Positions 21,004-27,463 of a DNA stretch of 38,195 nt are shown in pieces. Position numbers and translations under genes: made by a program. The DNA is taken from the NCBI GenBank assembly GCA_946479405.1, contig CAMLGD010000005.1, forward strand, positions 1-38,195, in the 5' to 3' direction. This stretch comes from an uncultured Vogesella sp. (lineage in GTDB: Bacteria > Pseudomonadota > Gammaproteobacteria > Burkholderiales > Chromobacteriaceae). The notes under the pieces were generated by a model. The model searched no databases, was not told the DNA's origin, and saw only the letters and a program-made list of their open reading frames with translations. The first letter of the stretch is position 1. The number at the start of each line of letters is the position of its first letter.

Positions 21004-21050
21004 AAATGGCGAACGAAGCATGAATCCGATTCATCTTCTGTTCGCCATTT
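21004..21050. promoter_or_regulatory. Long hairpin with a MetR-type box upstream of glyA
   Basis: AAATGGCGAAC (21004-21014) pairs with GTTCGCCATTT (21040-21050). Inside, GAAG pairs with CTTC and ATGAAT with ATTCAT around CCG, leaving only single-base bulges. In the minus direction it is followed by GTTCATTT, so it can terminate the 368-aa gene that stops 8 bases earlier. Its core TGAATCCGATTCA (21021-21033) exactly fits TGAA-N5-TTCA, the known MetR consensus, and glyA is a MetR target in E. coli. Terminator and operator roles are both possible. Confidence 0.6.
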
Positions 21051-21057
21051 CAGATAC

Positions 21058-22164
21058 TTATTGCAAGGTGCGAGCTACCGGCCAGTCGTCGGCGGTAAAA
21101 AACAGCGGGATGCCGTTCTGTTCTTCCGGCTGGAGTTGCGGTACCACGCGCACATCATTGACCTGGCATTCCAGCATCAGGATGCGGAAGGTGGTTTCGA
21201 TCTGCCCCACCACGTCCTGTGCGGCCAGCGGCCACACAAAGCCACCCCAGTCCTTTTCATTACCGGCAGCGGAGATGGTGAAGTGCAACTCACCGTTGTC
21301 GTGGGCAGAGATAATGGCCACCGGTTCTTCGCCCTGGTCGCGCAGCTTGCGGATCTGCGTGCTGGCAAATACCTGCAGCGCCACTTCCAGTCGCGCCTGG
21401 TTGGCCGCAACAATGGCCTGCATCAGCGGCATCGGCACGCGCGGAATCGGGAACAGCGTCACGCCGTCGGCTTTCAGCTCTTCGCCAAGGAACTTCATCA
21501 GCGGCACACCCCAGGCGCCGACACTGCCACCCAGCTTCACTGGCGGCTCGGCCCCTTCTTCGCGAATCGCCACGCCCAACAGGTAGCGCAGGAACACGCC
21601 CTCGTCCTTGGCGGTAATGGCGGCGGCCGGCAACTCCAGCGGCAGGCCGCGCGCGGCGTCGGCCAGCTGGCGGCTGTAGCGGTAGATTTGCGACGAGCTG
21701 ATGGCTACCACCGAGTCCGGGTGCAGCAGCTTGCCGGACAGGAACACCTCGGCACCCGGCGCAAACACGCCGTGCTCGCGGAAGATGGCATTCAAGCGGT
21801 CCACGTCGGCAATACGCTCCGGCAGGGTGACCTTATTTTTACTGCCGATCACCAGCACCACCGGCACGGCGAACACCACCGCGTGACGACCGCTGTCCGG
21901 ACGCTCGGCGGCATCGCGCAGCGCATCCCACAGAATCTGGTAGATCTGCTGCGAGGACACCATCGCCAGCGCAACCGACAGCGACAACAGCTCTTCACGC
22001 TCCAGCAGTTCAACCATGCGCGCACGCAGGTTGTCGCGCCACAGCTCGCGGTCGTCCTCGGTCACGGCCTTGGCAATCGCCTCGGCGTGATGGATCAACA
22101 TATTAGAAGGAGAAGATTCGGGATACTGGCGCGGATCGGGCAAAACCGGAGTGAAATCGCTCAT
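21058..22164 (-). CDS. Conserved-looking protein of unknown function (368 aa)
   Basis: I do not recognise this protein. It has no signal peptide and no membrane helix, so it is probably cytoplasmic. The N-terminus (MSDFTPVLPDPRQYPESSPSNM) is extended. A helical stretch follows (HHAEAIAKAVTEDDRELWRDNLRARMVELLEREE). Then comes an alternating alpha/beta part with VVFAVPVVLVIGSKNK, and a C-terminal part with acidic and Trp-containing strands (NEKDWGGFVWPL). No catalytic motif stands out. The ATG at 22164 is preferred because the upstream in-frame residues are low-complexity and lie in the AT-rich spacer; Shine-Dalgarno is poor. Codon usage resembles its neighbours, which supports a real gene. It ends at the hairpin before glyA and could be co-regulated with it. 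A word copy (21400-21409) reads A-A-N. Confidence 0.8.
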   Translation of the reverse strand: MSDFTPVLPDPRQYPESSPSNMLIHHAEAIAKAVTEDDRELWRDNLRARMVELLEREELLSLSVALAMVSSQQIYQILWDALRDAAERPDSGRHAVVFAVPVVLVIGSKNKVTLPERIADVDRLNAIFREHGVFAPGAEVFLSGKLLHPDSVVAISSSQIYRYSRQLADAARGLPLELPAAAITAKDEGVFLRYLLGVAIREEGAEPPVKLGGSVGAWGVPLMKFLGEELKADGVTLFPIPRVPMPLMQAIVAANQARLEVALQVFASTQIRKLRDQGEEPVAIISAHDNGELHFTISAAGNEKDWGGFVWPLAAQDVVGQIETTFRILMLECQVNDVRVVPQLQPEEQNGIPLFFTADDWPVARTLQ

Positions 22165-22334
22165 TGCAGGGCCAAGGGATGTCGGATTCGGCAAAGGCGA
22201 TATTGTCGCACAGCTTGCCGGTAGAAGGGAGGCAAGCGGCCTAATTTGCCGCACAAGCAAGCGCTCGATTTTCACTTTCAAACAAATTTGTGTTCACGGC
22301 GCGACAAAATGTTATGTTTTTTGCGCTTGTGTAA

Positions 22335-22373
22335 ATTGTATACATTGACACCATGCACCATGATCGGGATAAT
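22335..22373 (+). promoter_or_regulatory. Sigma-70 promoter and GntR-like palindrome of the sRNA
   Basis: TTGACA (22345-22350), 17 bases, then GATAAT (22368-22373) makes a near-consensus promoter, the best in the window. ATTGTATACATT (22335-22346), with the perfect core TGTATACA, overlaps the first bases of the -35. This resembles operators of FadR-type GntR regulators, so the RNA is likely repressed or tuned by such a protein. The family is inferred from the palindrome only. Confidence 0.7.
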
Positions 22374-22379
22374 CCGAAC

Positions 22380-22471
22380 TCGTTGAGATGCAGCAATTGC
22401 TTCTTGATAGTTTCTCCTCTATTTCTCCTTTGTAGACTTGGCGCGGGCATAAAACCCCGCGCATTTTTTTT
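22380..22471 (+). ncRNA. Candidate trans-acting small RNA with twin anti-Shine-Dalgarno boxes
   Basis: The predicted transcript of about 92 nt starts about 7 bases after the GATAAT -10 and ends in the U-tract of a strong intrinsic terminator. It has no ORF with a ribosome site. A 5' part with the self-complementary AGCAATTGCT may form a weak stem. A C/U-rich, probably single-stranded middle holds TTTCTCCT twice (22411-22418 and 22422-22429), separated by CTA. The boxes complement AGGAGAAA-type Shine-Dalgarno sites. Twin anti-SD boxes, a terminator U-tail and an hfq gene in the genome fit an Hfq-dependent translational repressor, similar in logic to the Neisseria sibling (NmsR) sRNAs. Homology to those is not established. 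Start site is predicted to within a few bases. Confidence 0.7.
22441..22471 (+). terminator. Strong rho-independent terminator of the sRNA
   Basis: GCGCGGG (22441-22447) pairs with CCCGCGC (22456-22462) around an 8-base loop, followed by A and eight T's. No protein gene precedes it on the plus strand, which is the first sign of a stand-alone RNA gene. Confidence 0.9.
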
Positions 22472-22667
22472 GCCCGTCGCTCAGAAACCATCCATTTCAA
22501 GTACTTAGCAGTCAATCGCGCTGCTGTCACCAGCTTGCATCAAGCTTTTTCTCGCACAGTTACCGCAACGTACCGACTACGGCACGCACCAATGCTGCGC
22601 AGCAACACAAATCATGCACCACAGCTTGGCGTTGCTTCGCTTTCACGCGCAAATTTTCTAAAGTGAA
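22472..22667. other. Gene-free part of the 711-bp spacer
   Basis: I see no credible coding frame here on either strand; short minus-strand frames reaching in from 22241-22530 lack ribosome sites and family signs. A weak hairpin AGCTTG-CAT-CAAGCT followed by TTTTTCT (22532-22551) could act as a back-up plus-strand terminator. Confidence 0.5.
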
Positions 22668-22702
22668 CAAAAAAGAATGCCGAACCCGCACGCAGGTTCG
22701 GC
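22668..22702 (-). terminator. Orphan minus-strand terminator
   Basis: GCCGAACC (22679-22686) pairs with GGTTCGGC (22695-22702). In the minus direction ATTCTTTTTTG follows. No minus-strand gene precedes it within the spacer, and sbcB is on the opposite strand, so it implies an unannotated minus transcript. That transcript would include TTTCCTCCCCTGATC just before the hairpin, again a C/U-rich anti-SD-like tract. Confidence 0.65.
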
Positions 22703-22793
22703 CAAATGCATGAAACGATCAGGGGAGGAAACGTCTGAACGACGTCCGGGTAATTGGTCAGCGCCCGGCCCACAAAGTTCCGTGCGCCGCCAT

Positions 22794-22825
22794 GCAGCCA
22801 ACGTTGGCCGCAATATTGGCCGCCA
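22794..22825. repeat. Word copy with degenerate partners upstream of sbcB
   Basis: GTTGGCCGCA is at 22803-22812. To its left GCAGCCAAC is a one-mismatch inverted partner, giving a near-copy of the divergent palindrome seen at 31626 and 38082. To its right TTGGCCGCC is a one-mismatch direct repeat. It lies about 65 bases before the sbcB start. Confidence 0.75.
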
Positions 22826-22875
22826 CCGGACGGCAGTGCGACAATCGCCGTTTCGCTCACGCCGCCCCTGCCACC

Positions 22876-24303
22876 ATGACCCAGCCCACCTTCTTCTGGC
22901 TTGATTACGAGACCTTTGGCGCGGTACCGCGCAGCGACCGCCCGTCGCAGTTTGCCGGCATCCGTACCGATGCCGAGCTGAACGAAATCGGCGAACCGGT
23001 AATGCTGTATTGCCAGCCGACACAGGATTACCTGCCGGCACCGGAAGCCTGCCTGCTGACCGGCATCACGCCGCAGCTGTGCGCCAAACGCGGGGTGCCG
23101 GAACACCAGTTTGCCGCCGCCATCGAACAGGAACTGGCCACCCCGGGCACCATTGGCGTGGGCTACAACTCCATCCGCTTCGACGACGAAGTGACGCGCT
23201 TCCTGTTCTGGCGCAACCTGATCGATCCATACGCGCGGGAGTGGCAACACGGCTGCAGCCGTTGGGATTTGCTGGATGTAGTGCGCGCCACTTACGCGCT
23301 GCGTCCGGACGGCATCGAATGGCCACGGCATGAGGACGGCCAGGTGAGCTTCAAGCTGGAGCACCTGTCTGCTGCCAATGGCCTGCTGCACGAGGCGGCG
23401 CACGATGCGCTGTCCGACGTACGCGCCACCATCGCGCTGGCGCGGCTGATCCGCCAACGCCACCCCAAGCTGTTTGCCTTCTGCCTGTCGCTGCGGCAGA
23501 AAGACAGCGTGCGCCACCAGCTGTCGCTGCATGCGCCGCGGCCGCTGATCCACGTCTCCGGCATGTTCGGCACCGCCCGCGGCAATCTGGCCATCGTGTG
23601 GCCGCTGGGCGAGCACCCCAGTAACAAGAACGAAGTCCTGGTGTGGGACCTGGCACATGATCCGTCCGAACTATTGGGCCTGAGCGCGGATGAAGCGCGC
23701 CTGCGTATGTTCACTCGCAACGATGCGCTGCCGGAGGGCGTGAGCCGGCTGCCGGTGAAAGGGCTGCACGTCAACAAGTCGCCGTTTGTGGTCAGTGACC
23801 TGCGCGTGCTCAGCCCGGCTCGTGCCGCGGAACTGGGCATCGACATGGCGCTGATCGAACGCCACGCCGCCATCGCCGCCACCCTGCCGCGACTGGATGC
23901 GCTGTGGCAGCAGGTATATCAGCGCGAAGCCGCCACCATCCCCGATGTCGACGAAAACCTGTACGGCGGCTTTGTCAGCAATCACGACCGCCGCCAGTTG
24001 AACCGCCTGCGCCAGCTATCGGCGCAACAGTTGGCCGCAGAACAACCCGCATTTGACGACAGCCAGCTTAGCCGCCTGCTGTGGCGCTATCGCGCACGCA
24101 ACTTTCCGCACAGTCTGTCGGCAGCAGAGGCCGGCCACTGGCAGGCCTGGTGCGCACAAAAACTGAGCAGCGGCCAACCTGGCGGCCGTAGCCACGCCAA
24201 CTTCCAGGCCGACCTTGCCCGCCTGGGCGAGCAGGCCACGCCGGCGCAACAGGATATTCTGCAAGCGCTGGCACAATGGGCGGCACAACTGCCCGGCGCC
24301 TGA
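22876..24303 (+). CDS. sbcB: Exodeoxyribonuclease I
   Basis: 475 residues, the same length as the E. coli enzyme. ExoI degrades single-stranded DNA 3' to 5' and acts in mismatch repair and recombination. DEDD active-site residues are in FWLDYETFG (Asp10, Glu12) and in HDALSDVRATIALA. The C-terminal exonuclease C domain includes LYGGFVSNHDRRQLNRLR. The ATG at 22876 (MTQPTFFWLDYETFG) gives the family N-terminus. A longer reading from 22792 adds an unrelated stretch across the repeat. Shine-Dalgarno is not obvious (CCCTGCCACC). A possible weak promoter TTGGCC-N18-GACAAT lies just upstream and uses the second repeat copy as the -35. A word copy at 24030-24039 reads L-A-A. Confidence 0.95.
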   Translation: MTQPTFFWLDYETFGAVPRSDRPSQFAGIRTDAELNEIGEPVMLYCQPTQDYLPAPEACLLTGITPQLCAKRGVPEHQFAAAIEQELATPGTIGVGYNSIRFDDEVTRFLFWRNLIDPYAREWQHGCSRWDLLDVVRATYALRPDGIEWPRHEDGQVSFKLEHLSAANGLLHEAAHDALSDVRATIALARLIRQRHPKLFAFCLSLRQKDSVRHQLSLHAPRPLIHVSGMFGTARGNLAIVWPLGEHPSNKNEVLVWDLAHDPSELLGLSADEARLRMFTRNDALPEGVSRLPVKGLHVNKSPFVVSDLRVLSPARAAELGIDMALIERHAAIAATLPRLDALWQQVYQREAATIPDVDENLYGGFVSNHDRRQLNRLRQLSAQQLAAEQPAFDDSQLSRLLWRYRARNFPHSLSAAEAGHWQAWCAQKLSSGQPGGRSHANFQADLARLGEQATPAQQDILQALAQWAAQLPGA

Positions 24304-24331
24304 ATCCGGCCCGGCATCTCCTCGTCACAGC

Positions 24332-24387
24332 GTGTTATTCATTTTCTGGATAAGCAATCTCTAAATTCGTCTAAAGAGGAATAACAC
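24332..24387. promoter_or_regulatory. Spaced inverted repeat upstream of the TauE/SafE gene
   Basis: GTGTTATTC (24332-24340) and GAATAACAC (24379-24387) are perfect 9-base complements, 38 bases apart. They lie in the AT-rich 132-bp spacer before the permease start. Two distant half-sites around a promoter would suit a looping or tetrameric LysR-type regulator; the assignment is a guess. Confidence 0.45.
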
Positions 24388-24435
24388 CATCAGTTAGCAT
24401 GACTGCCAGTTAATGAATCAGGCAGAAAGCACGGC

Positions 24436-25206
24436 ATGGAGCTGGGATACATAATTGCAGGTCTGACGGTAGGCTTTATCGTGGGCCTTACCGGTGTGGG
24501 TGGCGGGTCGCTGATGACCCCGATCCTGCTGTGGTTCGGCATCAATCCGGCCACCGCGGTAGGTACTGACCTGCTGTACGCCTGCATCACCAAGATGGGC
24601 GGCGTGGCGGTGCACCAGAAGCACAAGCAGATCGACTGGCGCATCACCGGCTACCTGGCTGCCGGCAGCGTCCCGGCCTCGCTGCTGACGCTACTGGCTC
24701 TGCATGTCATGAAGCTGGATACCCAGGCCGCCAATAGTCTGATCAAAGTGATGCTGGGCTTTGCGTTGATGCTCACCGCACTGGCGATCCTGTTCAAGCC
24801 CATCATCCTGCGCCAGCTTACCCGTATGCTGCCGCAACGGCCGGCAGGTTATATGCCGATAAAAGCCACCGTATTTACCGGCGTGGTGCTGGGCGTGATC
24901 GTCACCCTCAGCTCCATCGGTGCCGGCGCACTGGGCACGCTGGCCATTTTTGCACTGTACCCGCTGCTGCCCACCGCGCGCCTGGTGGGAACCGAGATCG
25001 CCCACGCCGTGCCGCTGACCCTGGTGGCCGGCCTGGGTCATGCCAGCATGGGCAATATGGACTACAGCCTGCTGAGCCAGCTGCTGATCGGCTCGCTGCC
25101 GGGCATCTGGCTGGGCAGCCACATGACCCGCCGTGTAGCCGAACAATGGCTGCGCCCGGCACTGGCCATCATGATGGCGCTGATCGGTGCCAAGCTGGTG
25201 ATGTAA
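24436..25206 (+). CDS. TauE/SafE-family membrane permease
   Basis: 256 residues and about eight membrane helices. The family includes sulfite, sulfoacetate and other anion exporters and some importers. The signature GLTGVGGGSLMTPILL near residues 17-33 is followed by its repeat-half counterpart LSSIGAGALGTLAIF near 159-173, the internal duplication typical of TauE/SafE. NPATAVGTDLLYA also matches. Substrate cannot be read from sequence; the same genome segment has cysM and rhodanese genes, but these are not adjacent. Start ATG at 24436 with a weak purine stretch (CAGAAAG) upstream. A strong terminator follows at 25242-25268. Confidence 0.88.
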   Translation: MELGYIIAGLTVGFIVGLTGVGGGSLMTPILLWFGINPATAVGTDLLYACITKMGGVAVHQKHKQIDWRITGYLAAGSVPASLLTLLALHVMKLDTQAANSLIKVMLGFALMLTALAILFKPIILRQLTRMLPQRPAGYMPIKATVFTGVVLGVIVTLSSIGAGALGTLAIFALYPLLPTARLVGTEIAHAVPLTLVAGLGHASMGNMDYSLLSQLLIGSLPGIWLGSHMTRRVAEQWLRPALAIMMALIGAKLVM

Positions 25207-25241
25207 GCGCTGGCCTACATTCCGAGAGCACAGTATGTTTG

Positions 25242-25268
25242 ACAAGGCCCGGCTTCGCCGGGCCTTGT
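25242..25268 (+). terminator. Terminator of the TauE/SafE gene
   Basis: ACAAGGCCCGGC (25242-25253) pairs with GCCGGGCCTTGT (25257-25268) around TTC, followed by CGCTTTG. It is 35 bases after the stop. The stem shares its closing bases with the hairpins at 17289 and 38112. Confidence 0.75.
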
Positions 25269-25304
25269 CGCTTTGTATCCACCATACTGCTATACGGAAT
25301 CGCC

Positions 25305-25775
25305 ATGGACCATCACCCCAGCCTGCCAGAACTACTGCAGCAGGAAGCCGAACTGCAACTGCCCCGCTTTAGCTACGACGATGCCTGGCAGCTGGGCTGC
25401 CTGCTGCGTACGTTGGCCGCAGCGCAGCAGGCGACAGTCGCCATCGAGGTATATGCCTACGGCCAGCAGCTGTTCGGCTGTGCCATGGCCGGCACCAGCC
25501 AGGACAACCTTCACTGGATCACGCGCAAGCGCAACAGCGTGCTGCGCTTCGGCCACAGCTCGCTGTACCTCGGCACATACCAGCGCGACAAGGGCCGGGA
25601 GTTCGAACTGCAGCCACATATCGATGCTGGCCAGTATTGCGCCCATGGCGGCAGCTTCCCGCTGCAGCTGCAAGGCGGCGGGCTGATCGGCGCCGTCACC
25701 GTCTCCGGCCTGCCGCAATGGGAGGACCATCAGCTGGTGATCCGCGCGCTGCGCCAATTGCTGGCCACAGACTAA
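25305..25775 (+). CDS. UPF0303 / heme-degrading-domain protein
   Basis: 156 residues, close to the usual 155-165. The family (UPF0303, YBR137W-like, in the GlcG/HbpS fold group) is often named heme-degrading domain-containing protein. Its biochemical role in bacteria is not settled. Visible marks are FSYDDAWQLGCLL, VAIEVYAYGQQLFGCAMAGTS, NLHWITRKRNSVLRFGHSS and the Gly-rich VTVSGLPQWEDHQLVIRAL at the end. Cytoplasmic. The ATG at 25305 is the only start giving the family N-terminus; the Shine-Dalgarno is weak (ACGGAAT). It sits alone between the terminator at 25242-25268 and miaA. A word copy (25412-25421) reads L-A-A. Confidence 0.8.
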   Translation: MDHHPSLPELLQQEAELQLPRFSYDDAWQLGCLLRTLAAAQQATVAIEVYAYGQQLFGCAMAGTSQDNLHWITRKRNSVLRFGHSSLYLGTYQRDKGREFELQPHIDAGQYCAHGGSFPLQLQGGGLIGAVTVSGLPQWEDHQLVIRALRQLLATD

Positions 25776-25778
25776 GCC

Positions 25779-25798
25779 TGCGGCCAACTGTGGCCGCG
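25779..25798. repeat. Word copy with degenerate inverted partner
   Basis: TGCGGCCAAC (25779-25788) is followed at once by TGTGGCCGCG, a decayed inverted partner. It starts 3 bases after the UPF0303 stop and lies in the spacer before miaA. Confidence 0.8.
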
Positions 25799-25846
25799 CC
25801 CGCGGCTGTGCGACAATAGCGCCCTGACTTTTTCGTGTTTGCCCTC

Positions 25847-26797
25847 ATGAGCTCTTCTTTGCGTGCCGTGCTGCTGATGGGCCCCACCGCCTGCGGCAAA
25901 ACCGGCCTGGCGCTGGCGCTGGCGCAGCACTTTCCGGTGGAGGTCATCAGTGTGGATTCGGCGCTGGTCTATCGCGACATGGACATCGGCACCGCCAAGC
26001 CGACCACCAGTGAAATGGCCAGCTGCCCGCATCACCTGATCGACATCATCGACCCCACCGATGCCTACTCGGCGGCGCAGTTCCATGCCGATGCCAACCG
26101 GCTGATTGCCGACATCTGCGCCCGCGGCAATATTCCGCTGCTGGTCGGCGGCACCATGCTGTATTACAAGGCGCTGCTGGAAGGGCTGTCGGACCTGCCG
26201 CAGGCCGATGCCGGACTGCGAGCCGAGCTGGAAGCCCAGGCCGCCGCCATCGGCTGGCCGGCGATGCATCTGCAGTTGGCCGCAGTGGATCCCGTCACCG
26301 CCGCGCGGCTGGCACCCAATGATTCGCAACGCATCGGCCGCGCGCTGGAAATCTATCGTCTGGCCGGTGTGCCGATGTCGCAGCTGATTGCCCGTGGCCG
26401 CGACGCTGCGGCCAACTTTGCCAGCCTGCGGCTGGCGCTGGTACCTCCAGAACGGCAGTGGCTGCACGATCGCATCGCGCTGCGCTTCGAACAGATGCTG
26501 GAGCAGGGTTTTCTGGATGAAGTTACCCGAATACGCAGCCGCTACCCCGGCCTATCGCTGGAGCTGCCGTCGATGCGCTGCGTCGGCTATCGCCAGGCGT
26601 GGGAATACCAGGATGGCCTCTACGACTACGACGAGCTGCGCTATCGCGGCATTGCCGCTACCCGCCAGCTGGCCAAACGCCAGCTGACCTGGCTGCGCGC
26701 AATGCCGGAAAACACGATACTGGATTGCCAGCAGGCGGATTTGCTCACCCCGGCCGCCCGGCAACTGCAGCACTGGCTTGCCACTTGCCCAAAATAG
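25847..26797 (+). CDS. miaA: tRNA dimethylallyltransferase
   Basis: 316 residues, normal length. MiaA adds a dimethylallyl group to N6 of A37 in tRNAs reading UNN codons. The P-loop GPTACGKT is at 12-19 (Cys in place of the usual Ser). [49 protein letters not shown] and the C-terminal [19 protein letters not shown] are diagnostic. A GTG at 25835 would add MFAL; the ATG at 25847 is preferred. No clear Shine-Dalgarno is visible for either. Two word copies lie inside, read L-A-A (26275-26284) and A-A-N (26407-26416). The last codons carry the promoter of the following marR gene. Confidence 0.96.
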   Translation: MSSSLRAVLLMGPTACGKTGLALALAQHFPVEVISVDSALVYRDMDIGTAKPTTSEMASCPHHLIDIIDPTDAYSAAQFHADANRLIADICARGNIPLLVGGTMLYYKALLEGLSDLPQADAGLRAELEAQAAAIGWPAMHLQLAAVDPVTAARLAPNDSQRIGRALEIYRLAGVPMSQLIARGRDAAANFASLRLALVPPERQWLHDRIALRFEQMLEQGFLDEVTRIRSRYPGLSLELPSMRCVGYRQAWEYQDGLYDYDELRYRGIAATRQLAKRQLTWLRAMPENTILDCQQADLLTPAARQLQHWLATCPK

Positions 26798-26813
26798 TAA
26801 CGCACGTTACTAT
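26785..26813 (+). promoter_or_regulatory. marR promoter with overlapping operator
   Basis: TTGCCC (26785-26790), 17 bases, TACTAT (26808-26813) form a promoter that lies in the end of miaA. A 20-base palindrome, ATAGTAAC-GCAC-GTTACTAT (26794-26813), covers its spacer and -10. This is the expected layout for MarR self-repression. Start of transcription would fall at about 26820, next to the ATG at 26821. Confidence 0.75.
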
Positions 26814-26820
26814 ATCGTCC

Positions 26821-27333
26821 ATGCAAGAAAACCGCCCCGCCTGCCAGAGCTTCACTGCTTGTGAGCAGGCCACCGATACCATCGCCCGCAAGCTGCCTGG
26901 CGCGCCGCGGGAAGAAGTGCTGCTGACGCGCCTGATCCTGCACATCCAGCCCTATCTGCTTGGTTACTTCAACGAATCGTTGAAACCGTTCGACATGAAC
27001 GAGACCACCTGGATGGCGCTGCTGGTGCTGTACTCGCGGCCGGAGCAGCGCATCAACCCATCCGAGCTGTCGGATGCGCTGGCGTTTTCGCGCACCAACG
27101 CCACCCGTGTGGTGGACGACCTGTGCCAGCGCGGCCTAATCCAACGCCTGTCCTGCGCCGACGACCGCCGCAAGACCATCCTGATGCTGACCGAGGCCGG
27201 GCAGGCCTTTATCGCCGCAGTGATGCCGCCGCAGCGCCAGCGCATGCGCGAGCTGTGGCAGGACTTCAGCGTCGAGGAGAAGGGCCAGCTGGACAGCCTG
27301 CTGCGCAAGCTGCTGTCCAAGCTGGAAAACTAG
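26821..27333 (+). CDS. MarR-family repressor of the efflux operon
   Basis: 170 residues, close to EmrR/MprA and FarR in size and placement. These winged-helix dimers release DNA when they bind drugs, phenolics or fatty acids. The N-terminal dimerisation helix region (ARKLPGAPREEVLLTRLILHIQPYLLGYFNESLKPF) is followed by the recognition part (INPSELSDALAFSRTNATRVVDDLCQRGLIQRL) and the wing (SCADDRRKTILMLTEAG). Its own promoter carries a palindrome, and a 16/20 copy of it precedes the efflux genes. The predicted transcript start is at the ATG and no Shine-Dalgarno exists (ATATCGTCC), so the message may be leaderless. It is followed by a terminator at 27407-27432. Confidence 0.9.
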   Translation: MQENRPACQSFTACEQATDTIARKLPGAPREEVLLTRLILHIQPYLLGYFNESLKPFDMNETTWMALLVLYSRPEQRINPSELSDALAFSRTNATRVVDDLCQRGLIQRLSCADDRRKTILMLTEAGQAFIAAVMPPQRQRMRELWQDFSVEEKGQLDSLLRKLLSKLEN

Positions 27334-27406
27334 CCGGCAGCATGGTCGCACGTACAGACGGAAACAGGACAAACGTTTGATACGTGTCATCATGCAGCAG
27401 TAACTC

Positions 27407-27432
27407 AGGCAAGCCTTGCGCTTGCCTTTTTC
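27407..27432 (+). terminator. Terminator after marR
   Basis: AGGCAAG (27407-27413) pairs with CTTGCCT (27421-27427), followed by TTTTC. It separates marR from the efflux genes, implying that these have their own promoter in the same 130-bp spacer. Confidence 0.65.
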
Positions 27433-27440
27433 ACCCACCA

Positions 27441-27460
27441 ATAGTAACGCAGGTGATCAT
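27441..27460 (+). promoter_or_regulatory. Second MarR-type operator before the efflux operon
   Basis: ATAGTAACGCAGGTGATCAT matches the palindrome at 26794-26813 in 16 of 20 positions; the left half is identical and the right half decayed. Its AGGTGA is also the ribosome site of the outer-membrane factor gene, whose ATG is at 27464. Repressor bound here could block transcription of the operon. Confidence 0.65.
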
Positions 27461-27463
27461 TAC

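Noticed and set aside
22241..22530. Short minus-strand frames (69 and 72 aa) in the sRNA spacer
   Set aside because: No ribosome site or family sign, and they run antisense across the sRNA promoter and terminator; the plus-strand signals explain the region better.
22532..22551. AGCTTG-CAT-CAAGCT followed by T's as a terminator
   Set aside because: Only six pairs, half of them A-T, and no gene directly upstream; mentioned as possible back-up only.
22612..23658. Long minus-strand frame (348 aa) opposite sbcB
   Set aside because: It is a shadow of the sbcB coding strand; the sbcB frame has DEDD motifs and full family length, while this one has low-complexity sequence and no family sign.
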